Positions 1 to 8,915 of a stretch of 64,000 nt of DNA are shown piece by piece. The DNA comes from Gilliamella apis (GTDB taxonomy: Bacteria > Pseudomonadota > Gammaproteobacteria > Enterobacterales > Orbaceae). The stretch spans positions 62,001 through 126,000 of the forward strand of contig NZ_NASD01000006.1 of NCBI RefSeq assembly GCF_002142155.1, read 5' to 3'. The first letter of the stretch is position 1; each line of letters starts with the position of its first letter. The position numbers and the translations under genes were made by a program. The notes under the pieces were generated by a model. That model was not told the origin of the DNA. It saw only the letters and a list, made by a program, of their open reading frames with translations, and made no database searches.

Positions 1-1237
1 GAGCTTCATTAGTACGATAAAATGGTCTAAAAATTTGCTCAAGCTCATTATCGGCAACACCTGGACCATCATCATCAATAGTAATAGTCACAGTTTGTTG
101 TTGGATAATAAAATTCACATCAATCCTTTGATTTGAATAACGAAATGCATTTCTTATCACATTTTCAAGCGCACTACATAACGCTTCTGGATAGCACAAA
201 ATTGTATGATTAGAAGGAGAATTTTGAATAGAAAATTGTTTTGCTATCTGATTGGCTTCAAAAGTCGCATTATCCAATACATTTTTAAATAATACATCTA
301 ATGATTTAAATTCACGAACTTCATTATTATCATGCTGATTCCTTGCTAAGGATAATAAGTCACCTATCATCGAATCAAGCTTTAAAGCTTCATTATTTAT
401 CCGCAAAACCTCATTGCTTTCACCTTGCTTACGGCGCAATAACGAAGTTGCCAATTGCAATCGGGTCAATGGAGTACGTAATTCATGGGAAATATCAGAA
501 AACAGCCGTTGCTGTAGATCTTGCATCCGTTTCAATTCTCTAAGCATATGGTTAAAACTTGCACCTGTGGCTTTATATTCATAAGAACCAACTTTTTCAA
601 GCTCAGGCCACTGTTGTAAATTACCATTTGCGACCTGTTCTGCTGCCAATCGAAGTCCTCGTGCTGGTTTAGCTATACTCCAAGACAACCACAACAAAAA
701 TGGAGAACTGGCTAACATGGTTAATGTTAAAAGTAAGAAAGGATGATCAAAAATCAAATTAACAAATTGAGATTGAATATCTGATGCGGGCTGTAATAAA
801 AACAGTTGATATTCATCATTAGCATAGTGAATAAGGAAAGGACCAATAATCTCTTGATTATCATAAATTTTTTTCGCTGGATCATCAACATCATGCGATT
901 TTTCACTAAAACTTTTTACTAAATCAATATTTTTAGTATCTGCAGTAATAATTTGCTGATTAGGTGTAACAATAAATAGGACTTGACCAGTTTTTTGATA
1001 ATTATCCATTACCACAATAAATCTCATCCACCAGCGAAAACTATCTTTCGGTATTTTAGTGAGATCTTTTTCTATCTGACTTGCAAGAGCTTCACCACTC
1101 TCTTTATCTTTATTAGCTAAATAAGTTAAATTACGTGAGTCGAGTTCGGGTAATACCATTACAAGCGCAAGGAAAAAAGCGATCGTAAGTAAGAATATTG
1201 TGAAAATTCTAATTGTTAGACGATCAAAAATCCACAT
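1..1237 (-). CDS. cpxA: Sensor histidine kinase CpxA (C-terminus beyond window edge)
   Basis: Inner-membrane sensor kinase of the Cpx envelope-stress system; it phosphorylates CpxR, encoded 24 bases upstream on the same strand. Translating from the ATG at 1237 gives one uninterrupted frame to the window edge, about 412 codons against about 457 in E. coli, so only the last ~45 residues are missing. Visible features are an N-terminal membrane helix (residues ~8-29) followed by the family stretch LPELDSRNLTYL, the phosphoacceptor H-box SHELRTPLTRLQ with His251 (E. coli His248), and the ATP-binding box DDDGPGV at ~388-394, then FRPFYRTNEA at the very edge. No cpxP gene is seen next to it. The identity is firm; whether the missing end is intact cannot be judged. 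Confidence 0.95.
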   Translation of the reverse strand, partial: MWIFDRLTIRIFTIFLLTIAFFLALVMVLPELDSRNLTYLANKDKESGEALASQIEKDLTKIPKDSFRWWMRFIVVMDNYQKTGQVLFIVTPNQQIITADTKNIDLVKSFSEKSHDVDDPAKKIYDNQEIIGPFLIHYANDEYQLFLLQPASDIQSQFVNLIFDHPFLLLTLTMLASSPFLLWLSWSIAKPARGLRLAAEQVANGNLQQWPELEKVGSYEYKATGASFNHMLRELKRMQDLQQRLFSDISHELRTPLTRLQLATSLLRRKQGESNEVLRINNEALKLDSMIGDLLSLARNQHDNNEVREFKSLDVLFKNVLDNATFEANQIAKQFSIQNSPSNHTILCYPEALCSALENVIRNAFRYSNQRIDVNFIIQQQTVTITIDDDGPGVADNELEQIFRPFYRTNEA

Positions 1238-1261
1238 AGATTCTTACCATATTTAAAAAAG

Positions 1262-1981
1262 CTAATTTTGCAACAAATCATCATTTTGATCTACAACAAA
1301 TAGATATCCTTTTGAACGCAATGTTTTAATCCATGGTAAGCCATCACTTCGAGGTGGAAGTTTTTTCCGTAAATTAGAAACATGAACGTCAATTGAACGT
1401 GCTAATGGGATAAATTCTTTCCCTAACACTGTCTCACTAAGAGTATCTCTTGAAATAGTCATCCCTTTATTTTCAAGTAATTTAAGTAATACTTGAAATT
1501 CTGTGCCAGTTAATTCGATGTATTTATCATCAAAATAAACAGATTGCTGTTTGGTATTTACCACAAGTTTATCAATAATATATTGTAATGGTTTTTCACT
1601 ACTTTCATTACCGGCAGTATCCCATTTAGCCCTACGCAATAAAGCGTTAATTCGAGCAATTAATTCTCGATCATTGAAAGGTTTAAGAATATAATCATCA
1701 GCGCCAAGTTCAAGACCATTGATTTTATCGAGTTCGCTATCTTTAGCTGTTAAGAAAATAACAGGAACGGTGAATTCACTTCTTAGTGAAGACAAGACAC
1801 TTAATCCATTCATTTCTGGCATCATAATATCAAGTAAAACCAGATCGATGGAATCATCAAACTTTTCTAACGCTTCAATACCATTATTTGCAACTTCGAC
1901 TGTGAACCCTTCCAATTCTAATAATTCACATAATAACGACGCAATTTCTAGATCATCATCAACTACAAGTAATTTGCTCAT
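1262..1981 (-). CDS. cpxR: Response regulator CpxR
   Basis: OmpR-family transcription factor that receives phosphate from CpxA and controls envelope-stress genes. The protein is 239 residues (E. coli 232). The receiver domain shows the acidic pocket VVDDD near residue 7, the phosphoacceptor Asp51 in LVLLDIMMPEMNG, and the conserved Lys in FLTAKDSE. The winged-helix domain ends with the typical IDVHVSNLRKKL and TLRSKGYLF segments. I chose the ATG at 1981 because a GAGG Shine-Dalgarno lies six bases before it; an in-frame TTG four codons upstream overlaps that signal and is unlikely to be used. It is first in an operon with cpxA. Confidence 0.96.
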   Translation of the reverse strand: MSKLLVVDDDLEIASLLCELLELEGFTVEVANNGIEALEKFDDSIDLVLLDIMMPEMNGLSVLSSLRSEFTVPVIFLTAKDSELDKINGLELGADDYILKPFNDRELIARINALLRRAKWDTAGNESSEKPLQYIIDKLVVNTKQQSVYFDDKYIELTGTEFQVLLKLLENKGMTISRDTLSETVLGKEFIPLARSIDVHVSNLRKKLPPRSDGLPWIKTLRSKGYLFVVDQNDDLLQN

Positions 1982-2106
1982 TATAATCCTCAATAAGTAA
2001 TGAAATCCTTAATTTTATATCTATTAAATAGACGACAACTAGGCTTTGTATTTTAAAAAATATTATATAGATATATGAAAAAAATATCGTAAATAATTGT
2101 TAAGAA

Positions 2107-3555
2107 TTACAGTTTAAATACTTTAACATTGTTAAAACCTTGCTCCATTAAATAAAGTGCTTGTAGTTTACTCATCACGCCTTTAGCACAATACAGTAAA
2201 TATTGCTTTGATTGATCTAAATCACCAAATTGAGTTGCCAATTTATAAAATGGTATAAGCTTAACTTCAACATTTTCGATTGCAAGTGGATACTCCTCTT
2301 GCTCTTCAGGCGCTCGAATATCAATGATAACGTGATTATCTTCTAATGTGGTAACAGTATCAACCTGAGTAATAGTATTATTAGTTTGTTTAGCTATTTC
2401 ACGAATATCAATATTTTCAGCTTCTTCAACAGCCTTATCTAAAATAGCAAAATCAAAATTTTCCTCTTCAGCTTCTATTTTTTCTTTAACCGCTTTTACG
2501 GTAGGACTTTTCGATATAACACCACAAAATTCAGGCATAGTCTTAGCAATATCTTCAGTGCCTATCTGACGAGCTAGATTAATTATCGTTTCTTTGTCAT
2601 GGGTGATAAGTGGGCGTAAAATTAATGTATCACTGACATTATCGATTAAACGCAAATTAGTTAAGGTTTGACTTGATACTTGACCTAACGCTTCGCCTGT
2701 AACCAGAGCTTCAACATTATAACGCTGTGCAACTTTAGAGGCTGCGCGAATCATCATTCGTTTTAAGATAACCCCCATCTGGCCATCATCAATTTTTTCC
2801 AAAATCTCGCCAACAACATCTGAAAAGTCAATGGCAATAAAACGAACTTTATGAGAACTTCCAAATCTATCCCACAAATAATGAGCCATCTGTTTCACGC
2901 CAATTTCATGGGTTTTGCCACCTAAATTGAAAAAGCAATAATGGACTCGACAGCCTCGTCTGATCAGCATATAGCTAGAAACACCAGAATCAAATCCACC
3001 AGAAATAAGAGAAATGACATCTTCTTGTGTTCCGGTTGGGAAACCACCTATTCCGGCATGCCGTTCTTTAACTAGTAGAAGTTTATCTTTATCAATCTCA
3101 AGATTAACCGTAATATCTGGACGAGTTAATTTGACTTTAGAGGTCGCAACATGCTGATTAAGACCACCACCGACATAACGCTCTACCTCAATTGAGGTAA
3201 ATTCGTGCTTACCTCGTCGTTTAACTCTTACACAAAATGTTTTATTCTCAATTAAAGGCGCATAGTGATTAAACGCTTTTTCATAAATATCATGTAAATC
3301 GGTAAAAGTAAGTTCTTCAACCACTAAAATATGATGGATACCAGGAATTCTTGTTAATAGTTCTAAAATTTGATTTTCGCTATTTTCAATTTTAGGGCGA
3401 ACTTCAATAAAATCCCAATGACGAATAACTGCAACATCATTAATAGCATTTTTTAAAATATTACGAATATTGCTAGTAAGAATTTTAATAAAACGTAAAC
3501 GAACAGACTCGCTTTTGATGGTAATTTCAGGGAAAAGTTTAACTATAAATTTCAT
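2107..3555 (-). CDS. thiI: tRNA 4-thiouridine synthase / sulfurtransferase ThiI
   Basis: Cytoplasmic enzyme that transfers persulfide sulfur to U8 of tRNA and, in enterics, to the ThiS carrier for thiazole synthesis. It has 482 residues, the same length as E. coli ThiI. The order is an N-terminal ferredoxin-like/THUMP region, the PP-loop ATP pyrophosphatase motif [11 protein letters not shown] (~185-195), the partner cysteine in MPEFCGV (~344), and a C-terminal rhodanese domain with the catalytic cysteine in [10 protein letters not shown] (~456). Both sulfur-handling cysteines are present, so both tRNA and thiamin roles look possible. It is transcribed away from secG; the 125-base gap to cpxR holds no gene. 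Confidence 0.97.
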   Translation of the reverse strand: MKFIVKLFPEITIKSESVRLRFIKILTSNIRNILKNAINDVAVIRHWDFIEVRPKIENSENQILELLTRIPGIHHILVVEELTFTDLHDIYEKAFNHYAPLIENKTFCVRVKRRGKHEFTSIEVERYVGGGLNQHVATSKVKLTRPDITVNLEIDKDKLLLVKERHAGIGGFPTGTQEDVISLISGGFDSGVSSYMLIRRGCRVHYCFFNLGGKTHEIGVKQMAHYLWDRFGSSHKVRFIAIDFSDVVGEILEKIDDGQMGVILKRMMIRAASKVAQRYNVEALVTGEALGQVSSQTLTNLRLIDNVSDTLILRPLITHDKETIINLARQIGTEDIAKTMPEFCGVISKSPTVKAVKEKIEAEEENFDFAILDKAVEEAENIDIREIAKQTNNTITQVDTVTTLEDNHVIIDIRAPEEQEEYPLAIENVEVKLIPFYKLATQFGDLDQSKQYLLYCAKGVMSKLQALYLMEQGFNNVKVFKL

Positions 3556-3733
3556 ACAACTGCATTAGCCAAGAATAAAAATGGCGACATTATACTGATT
3601 TTTCCCCTAAAAACGTACAATTGATTATGATAAATACAGAAAATAATAAAATATACTTGCTTGTTGCTCACTCTTTCGCTAATATTTCGCATCAATAAAT
3701 TCTGTTCTATAACATAAAAATTGACAGGTTGAA

Positions 3734-4126
3734 ATGTACGAACTTTTAATTATAGGTTATTTATTTATCGCACTTGCGATAATCGTTTTAGTGCTAATTC
3801 AGCGCGGTAAAGGTGCTGACATGGGCTCATCTTTTGGTGCAGGCGCTTCTGCAACTTTATTTGGTTCATCAGGAAGCGGCAATTTTCTAACTCGCACAAC
3901 AACAATACTTGGTGTGTTATTTTTTGTGTTAAGCATTATTTTATCAAATCTTGGCAGCGCAAAAACCACAACTTCAAGTGATGAGTTTAAAAATATTGGA
4001 GATAGTGCTCCTGCGACTACGCAACAAAATACCGAAAGCACTAGCGGTAATGGAGACGTAATTCCAACTACTGATCCTGTTATTCAACCACAAAAGATTA
4101 ATCCTACATCCGATATTCCAGAATAA
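3734..4126 (+). CDS. secG: Protein translocase subunit SecG
   Basis: Small inner-membrane subunit of the SecYEG channel that assists SecA-driven preprotein translocation. The 130 residues start with MYELLIIGYLFIALAIIVLV (first membrane helix), then the cytoplasmic loop QRGKGADMGSSFGAGAS, and a second helix near residues 54-73. The tail is Ser/Thr/Asn-rich and somewhat longer than in E. coli (110 residues), which is common in the family. An AGGTTGAA signal precedes the ATG. The tRNA-Leu(GAG) gene follows after 7 bases, the same secG-leuU order as in E. coli. Confidence 0.95.
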   Translation: MYELLIIGYLFIALAIIVLVLIQRGKGADMGSSFGAGASATLFGSSGSGNFLTRTTTILGVLFFVLSIILSNLGSAKTTTSSDEFKNIGDSAPATTQQNTESTSGNGDVIPTTDPVIQPQKINPTSDIPE

Positions 4127-4133
4127 AAACGGC

Positions 4134-4219
4134 GCCGTGGTGGTGAAATTGGTAGACACGCTATCTTGAGGGGGTAGTGCTCTAAGGGCATGCGGGTTCA
4201 AGTCCCGCCCACGGCACCA
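4134..4219 (+). tRNA. leuU: tRNA-Leu (anticodon GAG)
   Basis: An 86-base tRNA with encoded CCA. The acceptor stem pairs GCCGTGG (4134-4140) with CCACGGC, followed by ACCA. The anticodon stem CTATC/GGTAG closes the loop TTGAGGG, giving anticodon GAG. A long variable arm (class II) and a T-loop with GGTTCAAGTCC are present. It lies seven bases after secG, matching E. coli leuU. Confidence 0.97.
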
Positions 4220-4504
4220 ATTCAATATTCATTAACATTCTTTTAAATCCTTTAAAACACATCAAAACCAACAAATACAAGGCTTAAAGCCTATTTTGTT
4301 ATTCATTAAGCACCAGTAAGATATATTTACAACCAAAAAGAATGAGGGTATATTTTAGGGTAAGATAAATTATTGTTTTGATTGAACCTGTGATATAAAT
4401 TAATAAAAGGTAACAATAATTTAACCTCACTTAAACGCTACATTGTAATTATAAAAAATGCTACCTATCTGATTATTAGATCATTTAATTATGAATAGGA
4501 CTAT

Positions 4505-4839
4505 ATATTTATATTAACTACTTTATTTTTAATTCTTATAGCAATTTTAGTGTGGTTATTTTTTGCATATAATAAACTTAGATATTGAGCTAAAAATGTT
4601 AAACAAAAACAATCGAATATATATGTCTCCGTCAAAAAAAGACATGATATCGCTCAACGACTTTCAGATATAGCTTCTAGCTATGGTGATCATGAAAAGT
4701 TTACTCATTTAAAACCGATGATGGAAAAATTTTAAGAGATACCATGGGTTGAATGGCGTCAGCGGCTAGCGAAAATGTAAAAAGAATAAAAAACAAAATC
4801 AATGATAATACAGAAAAAGTTTCACCAGATAAGCAGTAG
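4505..4839 (+). pseudogene. Decayed LemA-like membrane protein gene
   Basis: No intact frame exists here, but a protein-like trace does. Read from an ATA at 4505, the frame gives a hydrophobic helix (LFLILIAILVWLFF), then AYNKLRY, a TGA, AKNVKQKQSN, and VKKRHDIAQRLSDIASSYGDHEK. The helix-YNxL-KRxDL-GYxxHEK layout resembles the N-terminus of LemA proteins. After FTHLK a one-base shift in a short A run is needed to continue as TDDGKILRDTMG, a second TGA, and a tail ending at TAG 4837-4839. An AGGA at 4497-4500 sits where a ribosome site would be, so the ATA may be a decayed ATG. Lesions: lost start, two TGA codons (both readable as TGG), one frameshift. It is shorter (~110 codons) than usual LemA (~190). 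The family assignment is tentative. Confidence 0.5.
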
Positions 4840-4856
4840 TAATTAATTTAACAACG

Positions 4857-4894
4857 ATGGGTATCTTTTTTATTAAAAAAGATGCTCATTTTTT
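4857..4894 (+). terminator. Rho-independent terminator after the LemA-like remnant
   Basis: A 15-bp stem pairs 4857-4871 with 4875-4889, including two G-U pairs, around the loop ATT, and runs into a T tract ending at 4894. It lies 17 bases after the last stop of the decayed gene and looks like its retained terminator. Confidence 0.7.
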
Positions 4895-4927
4895 GATGGT
4901 TAATTGACAGAAATTAATCTCTTCTTA

Positions 4928-4949
4928 AAAAACTCTTCGCAGAGTTTTT
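4928..4949. terminator. Bidirectional stem-loop terminator
   Basis: AAAAACTCT (4928-4936) pairs perfectly with AGAGTTTTT (4941-4949) around TCGC. A/T runs on both sides give a T tract in either direction. It is about 145 bases downstream of the minus-strand PTS operon and could end transcription from both sides. Confidence 0.55.
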
Positions 4950-5094
4950 ATACAAATGACTAATAGGCAAAAGCATTTTAACTATCTAATTAATGATAAC
5001 CTCTTTTTCCAATTCATTTGCAATGAAAAATAGTTTGCAGTAATTTTGATAATAGGCTCTAACTTTTTTAATGCTCGAGCCCATTGATTAATCA

Positions 5095-6201
5095 TTAGTT
5101 TTGAATGATAATTTTGTAACCTTGCATGCTCATATTCATTTCCATAGCTTGATTGATTTCTTTTAATGGATAGCGATGAGAAATGAGCTTCTCAATAGGC
5201 AATTTTCTTGCTTGTGCTTCTTTTAAGAATTCACAGGCGTGTACCCAATCTTCCGCTTTGTAAGTCCAGGAGCCAACAACTTTTATCTCTTTGTTACAAA
5301 TATCAAAATGTGGGTTATAATTCGCCTCACCATTATTAACAAAAAAACCAAGTTCACATAAACTTCCACCTCGACGAATATATTTCCAAATAGTGGAAGC
5401 AGCTTTTGTGGAACCTGTACATTGAAACGCCATATCAACACCTTGTTTTGACAATTTCATAACATCTTCAATACTGTCATAACTTTTAATGAAATTAATG
5501 GTGTGTTGCGCACCCAATTCTTGAGCAAGTTGCAAACGACTATCCTCACCATCAACAGCAATTATATGGCGAACGCCCATAGTTCGAATAATGGTCAATA
5601 ACAACAATCCAATTGGTCCACAGCCTTGAATTAAAACTGTTGAATCATGTTTGAAATTAAAGATTTCTTTCGCTTTTTCAATTGCATGTATTACAACAGC
5701 CGCTGGTTCAATTAAGACACGTAAATCAAGGCTCATATCACTAACATTAAAAACAATTCCTCCCTTATTTATTTTGATATAATCTCCAAACCAACCATTA
5801 AAAAAATGGTTCTCACCTGGCATTAAACCAAAAATTTCACCTCCATTACATAAGTGAATTTGTTCTGGATGGTTTAAACAAATATCACACTTTCCGCAAG
5901 GACGTAAACCTGTAACGATTTTATCGCCGACAGCTAGTGGCTTACCAGTAAAGTCATGAGTAATGTTTTTACCAAGTTTTACTATTGTACCTGTTCCCTC
6001 ATGCCCTAATTGAATTGGTATATAACCAAATGGATCACCCTTATATTCATGCACATCCGTTCCACATATACCGCAAGCTTCAACTTTAACGAGTATCTCA
6101 TCATCATTAATATTTGGTAATGTTAATGATTTTAATTCAATTTTTTTGTTACCAGTTAATATAGCTACGTTAGCTTGCTTTGGTAGATTTTCAATATTCA
6201 T
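5095..6201 (-). CDS. Zinc-dependent medium-chain alcohol/polyol dehydrogenase
   Basis: A 368-residue NAD(P)-dependent dehydrogenase of the MDR superfamily, related to sorbitol/threonine/galactitol-phosphate dehydrogenases. The catalytic zinc region shows CGICGTDVHEYKG (Cys43) and GHEGTG (66-71). The structural zinc lobe has cysteines 102, 105, 108 and 118. The Rossmann nucleotide site is QGCGPIGLL (~193-201) with the acidic residue in AVDGEDS after the second strand. It is the last gene of the PTS operon, 34 bases after IID. The likely job is oxidation of a polyol (phosphate) delivered by the PTS to a ketose (phosphate); the substrate cannot be read from the sequence. Confidence 0.85.
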   Translation of the reverse strand: MNIENLPKQANVAILTGNKKIELKSLTLPNINDDEILVKVEACGICGTDVHEYKGDPFGYIPIQLGHEGTGTIVKLGKNITHDFTGKPLAVGDKIVTGLRPCGKCDICLNHPEQIHLCNGGEIFGLMPGENHFFNGWFGDYIKINKGGIVFNVSDMSLDLRVLIEPAAVVIHAIEKAKEIFNFKHDSTVLIQGCGPIGLLLLTIIRTMGVRHIIAVDGEDSRLQLAQELGAQHTINFIKSYDSIEDVMKLSKQGVDMAFQCTGSTKAASTIWKYIRRGGSLCELGFFVNNGEANYNPHFDICNKEIKVVGSWTYKAEDWVHACEFLKEAQARKLPIEKLISHRYPLKEINQAMEMNMSMQGYKIIIQN

Positions 6202-6235
6202 TTTATGTCCTTAATCACAATTTATTCGACGATAA

Positions 6236-7072
6236 TCAAACAATACCTAACGTGGCTAATATGATACTCATCCCAACGATGCCAATGATGATGAAATTAA
6301 AACTTACCTTTTTACTATTCATTAAATAAAAACAAAGTAATGTTGTAGTTAATGGGATAATACCAACAAATATCTGATCAAGTATGCTTTGTAGTGATAA
6401 TGAAGAATTTTCACCTGAACTAATTGTTAATACAGAATTAAAAGTAACAATATTACTTGTCATTCCGCCTACCATAATTAATCCAAGGACACTTGCAGCC
6501 TTGGTCAAAATATTGATTAGGCCAGAAGCATATAATTCTTCAATATATTTAGAGCCTAATGAAAATCCAATTAATCCCAAAAAATAACGGCAAGCGATAG
6601 AGGGAATATTATAAACGAGTAAAAAAACAATCGGGGCAAGAAAGCTACCTTCTTGCGCTAAACTCAGCGCAACTCCAGCGGCAACAACTCTTAAAACACC
6701 CCAAAATAGAGAATCACCGATCCCTGCAAGTGGCCCCATTAGACTTGACTTGACCGCATTGATAGATTGAGCATCAAAATCCGCTTTAACACTATTTTCT
6801 TTTTCCATGGAAGCTGCCAATCCCATTACAAATGTTGACACATTTTGCGTAGTATTAAACCAAACTATGTGTCGCGTTAACGCATCTTTTTTATCTTGTA
6901 ATTTAGTGTAATAATGATTAATAAACGGCATTAAGGCATAACAAAAACCGGAAGCGCCATGTTTAGCAAAACTAAATGGAGCGAATATCGTGAAAGAACG
7001 AAAAAACATTTTTCTTAATAACTTTCTATCGGTAGTTGAGATTTGTTTAATTATTGATTTTAAATTACTCAT
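6236..7072 (-). CDS. Mannose-family PTS transporter subunit IID
   Basis: Integral membrane subunit that, with IIC, forms the sugar channel of a mannose/sorbose-type phosphotransferase system. The 278 residues show the family start (LLRKMFFRSF), the conserved block FNTTQNVSTFVMGLAASMEKE (~93-113, quoted in pieces: FNTTQNVSTF, VMGLAASMEKE), SSLMGPLAGIGDSLFWG (~128-144), and C-terminal hydrophobic helices. Its ATG overlaps the IIC stop by four bases (ATGA), indicating translational coupling. The length is typical of IID proteins. Confidence 0.93.
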   Translation of the reverse strand: MSNLKSIIKQISTTDRKLLRKMFFRSFTIFAPFSFAKHGASGFCYALMPFINHYYTKLQDKKDALTRHIVWFNTTQNVSTFVMGLAASMEKENSVKADFDAQSINAVKSSLMGPLAGIGDSLFWGVLRVVAAGVALSLAQEGSFLAPIVFLLVYNIPSIACRYFLGLIGFSLGSKYIEELYASGLINILTKAASVLGLIMVGGMTSNIVTFNSVLTISSGENSSLSLQSILDQIFVGIIPLTTTLLCFYLMNSKKVSFNFIIIGIVGMSIILATLGIV

Positions 7073-7875
7073 GAGAAGAACTCCTCATCATCATCCATTA
7101 TAGAATTTGAATTATTATTAGTGTGAAATTTATCCGACTTGAGATTAAGAATTTCATAATCTCGATAAGCGATTGCAACAGCAATAACTGTACCAATAAT
7201 TGCTAATGCGATAAGTGGAATTTTGATATAAGCAACAATGACAAAACCCAAAATGTAATAAATAGAGAGCTTATTATTCCATAACATTTTTAGCAACATC
7301 GCAAAGCCGACTGCGGGTATTAATCCACCACAAGCAGCCAGACCTCGCATAATAACTTCTGGAATATTTTCGACAAAAAGTTTAACTGGAGTCGCACCTG
7401 ACATAATTGCGATAAAAACAACAATCGCAAAGACAATATAGCGTAAAAACCATAATCCATAGTGCATTGCAACAATAGCTTTATCATTTCCTTCAAGTGC
7501 TAATTTATCAAAGCGACCGGCAAAAAAACTTAAAACGACACTCATAGTAGTTTCCAATAAACCACCTAACAATGCTAAAGGAATTGCTAATGTGATAGCA
7601 ATTTCTACACCACCACCTGAGAGCATAGCAAAACCAGCACCGAGTACTGTACCAAAGGAAGGATTTAATGGTGTAGCACCTCCAACATTAACCGCCCCCA
7701 TAAAAACAGCTTCTAGTGCCGCTCCCATTAACACTCCAGATTGCAGATCACCGAGAACTAATCCAACTAATGAGCCAACAACAATAGGCCTATCAGCCAT
7801 ATTTTGACCAATAAGCCAATTACCACCAAAAGTTATAAACATAACAACTGCAAGTAAAAAAGCTGACATTATCAT
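7069..7875 (-). CDS. Mannose-family PTS transporter subunit IIC
   Basis: Polytopic membrane subunit forming the substrate path with IID. The 268 residues are mostly hydrophobic; the family pattern is seen in GNWLIGQNMADRPIVVGSLVG (in pieces: GNWLIGQNM, DRPIVVGSLVGLVLGD) and GAALEAVFMGAVNVGGATP, matching the conserved N-terminal region of ManY/AgaW/SorA-type proteins. A short hydrophilic Asn/Asp/Glu-rich tail (residues ~250-268) follows the last helix. The first ATG (7875) is favoured because AGGGAT lies about seven bases upstream. It is in the same operon as IIB (36-base gap) and IID (overlap). Confidence 0.93.
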   Translation of the reverse strand: MIMSAFLLAVVMFITFGGNWLIGQNMADRPIVVGSLVGLVLGDLQSGVLMGAALEAVFMGAVNVGGATPLNPSFGTVLGAGFAMLSGGGVEIAITLAIPLALLGGLLETTMSVVLSFFAGRFDKLALEGNDKAIVAMHYGLWFLRYIVFAIVVFIAIMSGATPVKLFVENIPEVIMRGLAACGGLIPAVGFAMLLKMLWNNKLSIYYILGFVIVAYIKIPLIALAIIGTVIAVAIAYRDYEILNLKSDKFHTNNNSNSIMDDDEEFFS

Positions 7876-7911
7876 AATACTATCCCTTTTTATGTAATAA
7901 AATTTTCCAAA

Positions 7912-8403
7912 TTAATTACTCATTAGATCATGAAAAAGCTTTTCTGCATTATCAGGGACTATCTGATGAACAACTTTTCGATTACTAGCAAGCAATTGTT
8001 CTAAGGCAACTTGTTCTGATTTGCTAAGTAAGATCGTAGAACTCAATTTACTTTTTTCAGCTTCATCGACACCGTCAAAACGACCAACATTGGCAATGTT
8101 GATTCTTTCTATGTCATCTATATTTTCAGACAAAAACAGTGCATCACAAATTGAATTAACTAATACAAAAATGCGCATATCTTTTGCTTTTGGATTATTT
8201 ATCAATTGCACAGCATCTTGCATGGATTTTATAGCGAGTTTGACATTTTCCGGGGTTGCCATTTTCAATGTCATTTGTTGAATGTGATCTTTACTTGCAT
8301 GATCATTTGCCACAACAATAGCTTTAGCATTGAGTTTTTTGGTCCATACTAAGGCTACCTGACCATGAATCAATCTGTCATCAACTCTTATTTCTACTAT
8401 CAT
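7912..8403 (-). CDS. Mannose-family PTS subunit IIB
   Basis: Cytoplasmic phosphocarrier that takes phosphate from IIA and phosphorylates the incoming sugar. The 163 residues start with MIVEIRVDDRLIHGQVALVW, in which His13 is the family phosphorylation site. Further family marks are IVVANDHASKD and MATPENVKLAI. It is a stand-alone IIB rather than an IIAB fusion, as in sorbose and N-acetylgalactosamine systems of enterics. A GGAG signal precedes the ATG. Confidence 0.95.
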   Translation of the reverse strand: MIVEIRVDDRLIHGQVALVWTKKLNAKAIVVANDHASKDHIQQMTLKMATPENVKLAIKSMQDAVQLINNPKAKDMRIFVLVNSICDALFLSENIDDIERINIANVGRFDGVDEAEKSKLSSTILLSKSEQVALEQLLASNRKVVHQIVPDNAEKLFHDLMSN

Positions 8404-8451
8404 AATTATTGCTCCGTATTTTTATAATTATTCCTAAAACTTCTTTTTTAT

Positions 8452-8871
8452 TTAATCATCAAAAAATTGGTTATCTTCTAGAAGTTTCTGTGGTTGTATA
8501 TTAACCAGTTGCATCTCTTGCCTCGATTGTTCGATTATTTCTGTTAGATTTTCGTCAGAAAGTTGCATATCAGTGAGGATAACTTCTAATACAAGTGGTA
8601 AATTAAATCCTGTTATTAAGTGAAAAGAATAACAACTTTTTAATTGTGCAAATTTTTGATTGACACTACCGCCATTTAGATCAGTAAAAACGATGATTTG
8701 AGAATTATGTTGGTATTTTTTTAAAAAATCTTCCGCTTGAATCGTAAAATCACCCGAATCAATATAAGCATTAATATAGGTAATATCTTGTTTATCACCA
8801 ATTAACATATTTATTGTATTAACAATACCTTCTGCTAATTTGCCATGGGTTACAATGAGGACTTTAATCAT
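8452..8871 (-). CDS. Mannose-family PTS subunit IIA
   Basis: Cytoplasmic phosphocarrier accepting phosphate from HPr. The 139 residues begin MIKVLIVTHGKLAEGIVNT, with His9 in the typical VTHGxLAxG site. FTDLNGGSVNQ (~78-88) matches the conserved second motif near the active site. The stand-alone domain fits the AgaF-type architecture. The gene lies 44 bases downstream of the aldolase gene and 48 bases upstream of IIB, with AAGGA before the start. Confidence 0.94.
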   Translation of the reverse strand: MIKVLIVTHGKLAEGIVNTINMLIGDKQDITYINAYIDSGDFTIQAEDFLKKYQHNSQIIVFTDLNGGSVNQKFAQLKSCYSFHLITGFNLPLVLEVILTDMQLSDENLTEIIEQSRQEMQLVNIQPQKLLEDNQFFDD

Positions 8872-8915
8872 TAATTAGATCCTTTTAATTATAAATAAAG
8901 TTATTCAAACTAAAA

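Noticed and set aside
3974-4225. Minus-strand open frame beginning MNWCRGRDLNPHALRA
   Set aside because: It is the antisense of tRNA-Leu plus the end of secG; the GRDLNPH string is a well-known artefact of translating tRNA genes backwards.
4505-4839. TGA read as tryptophan (alternative genetic code or selenocysteine)
   Set aside because: Intact genes in the window, such as moaD and the nucleoside hydrolase, stop at TGA, and the locus also has a frameshift and lost start, so decay explains it.
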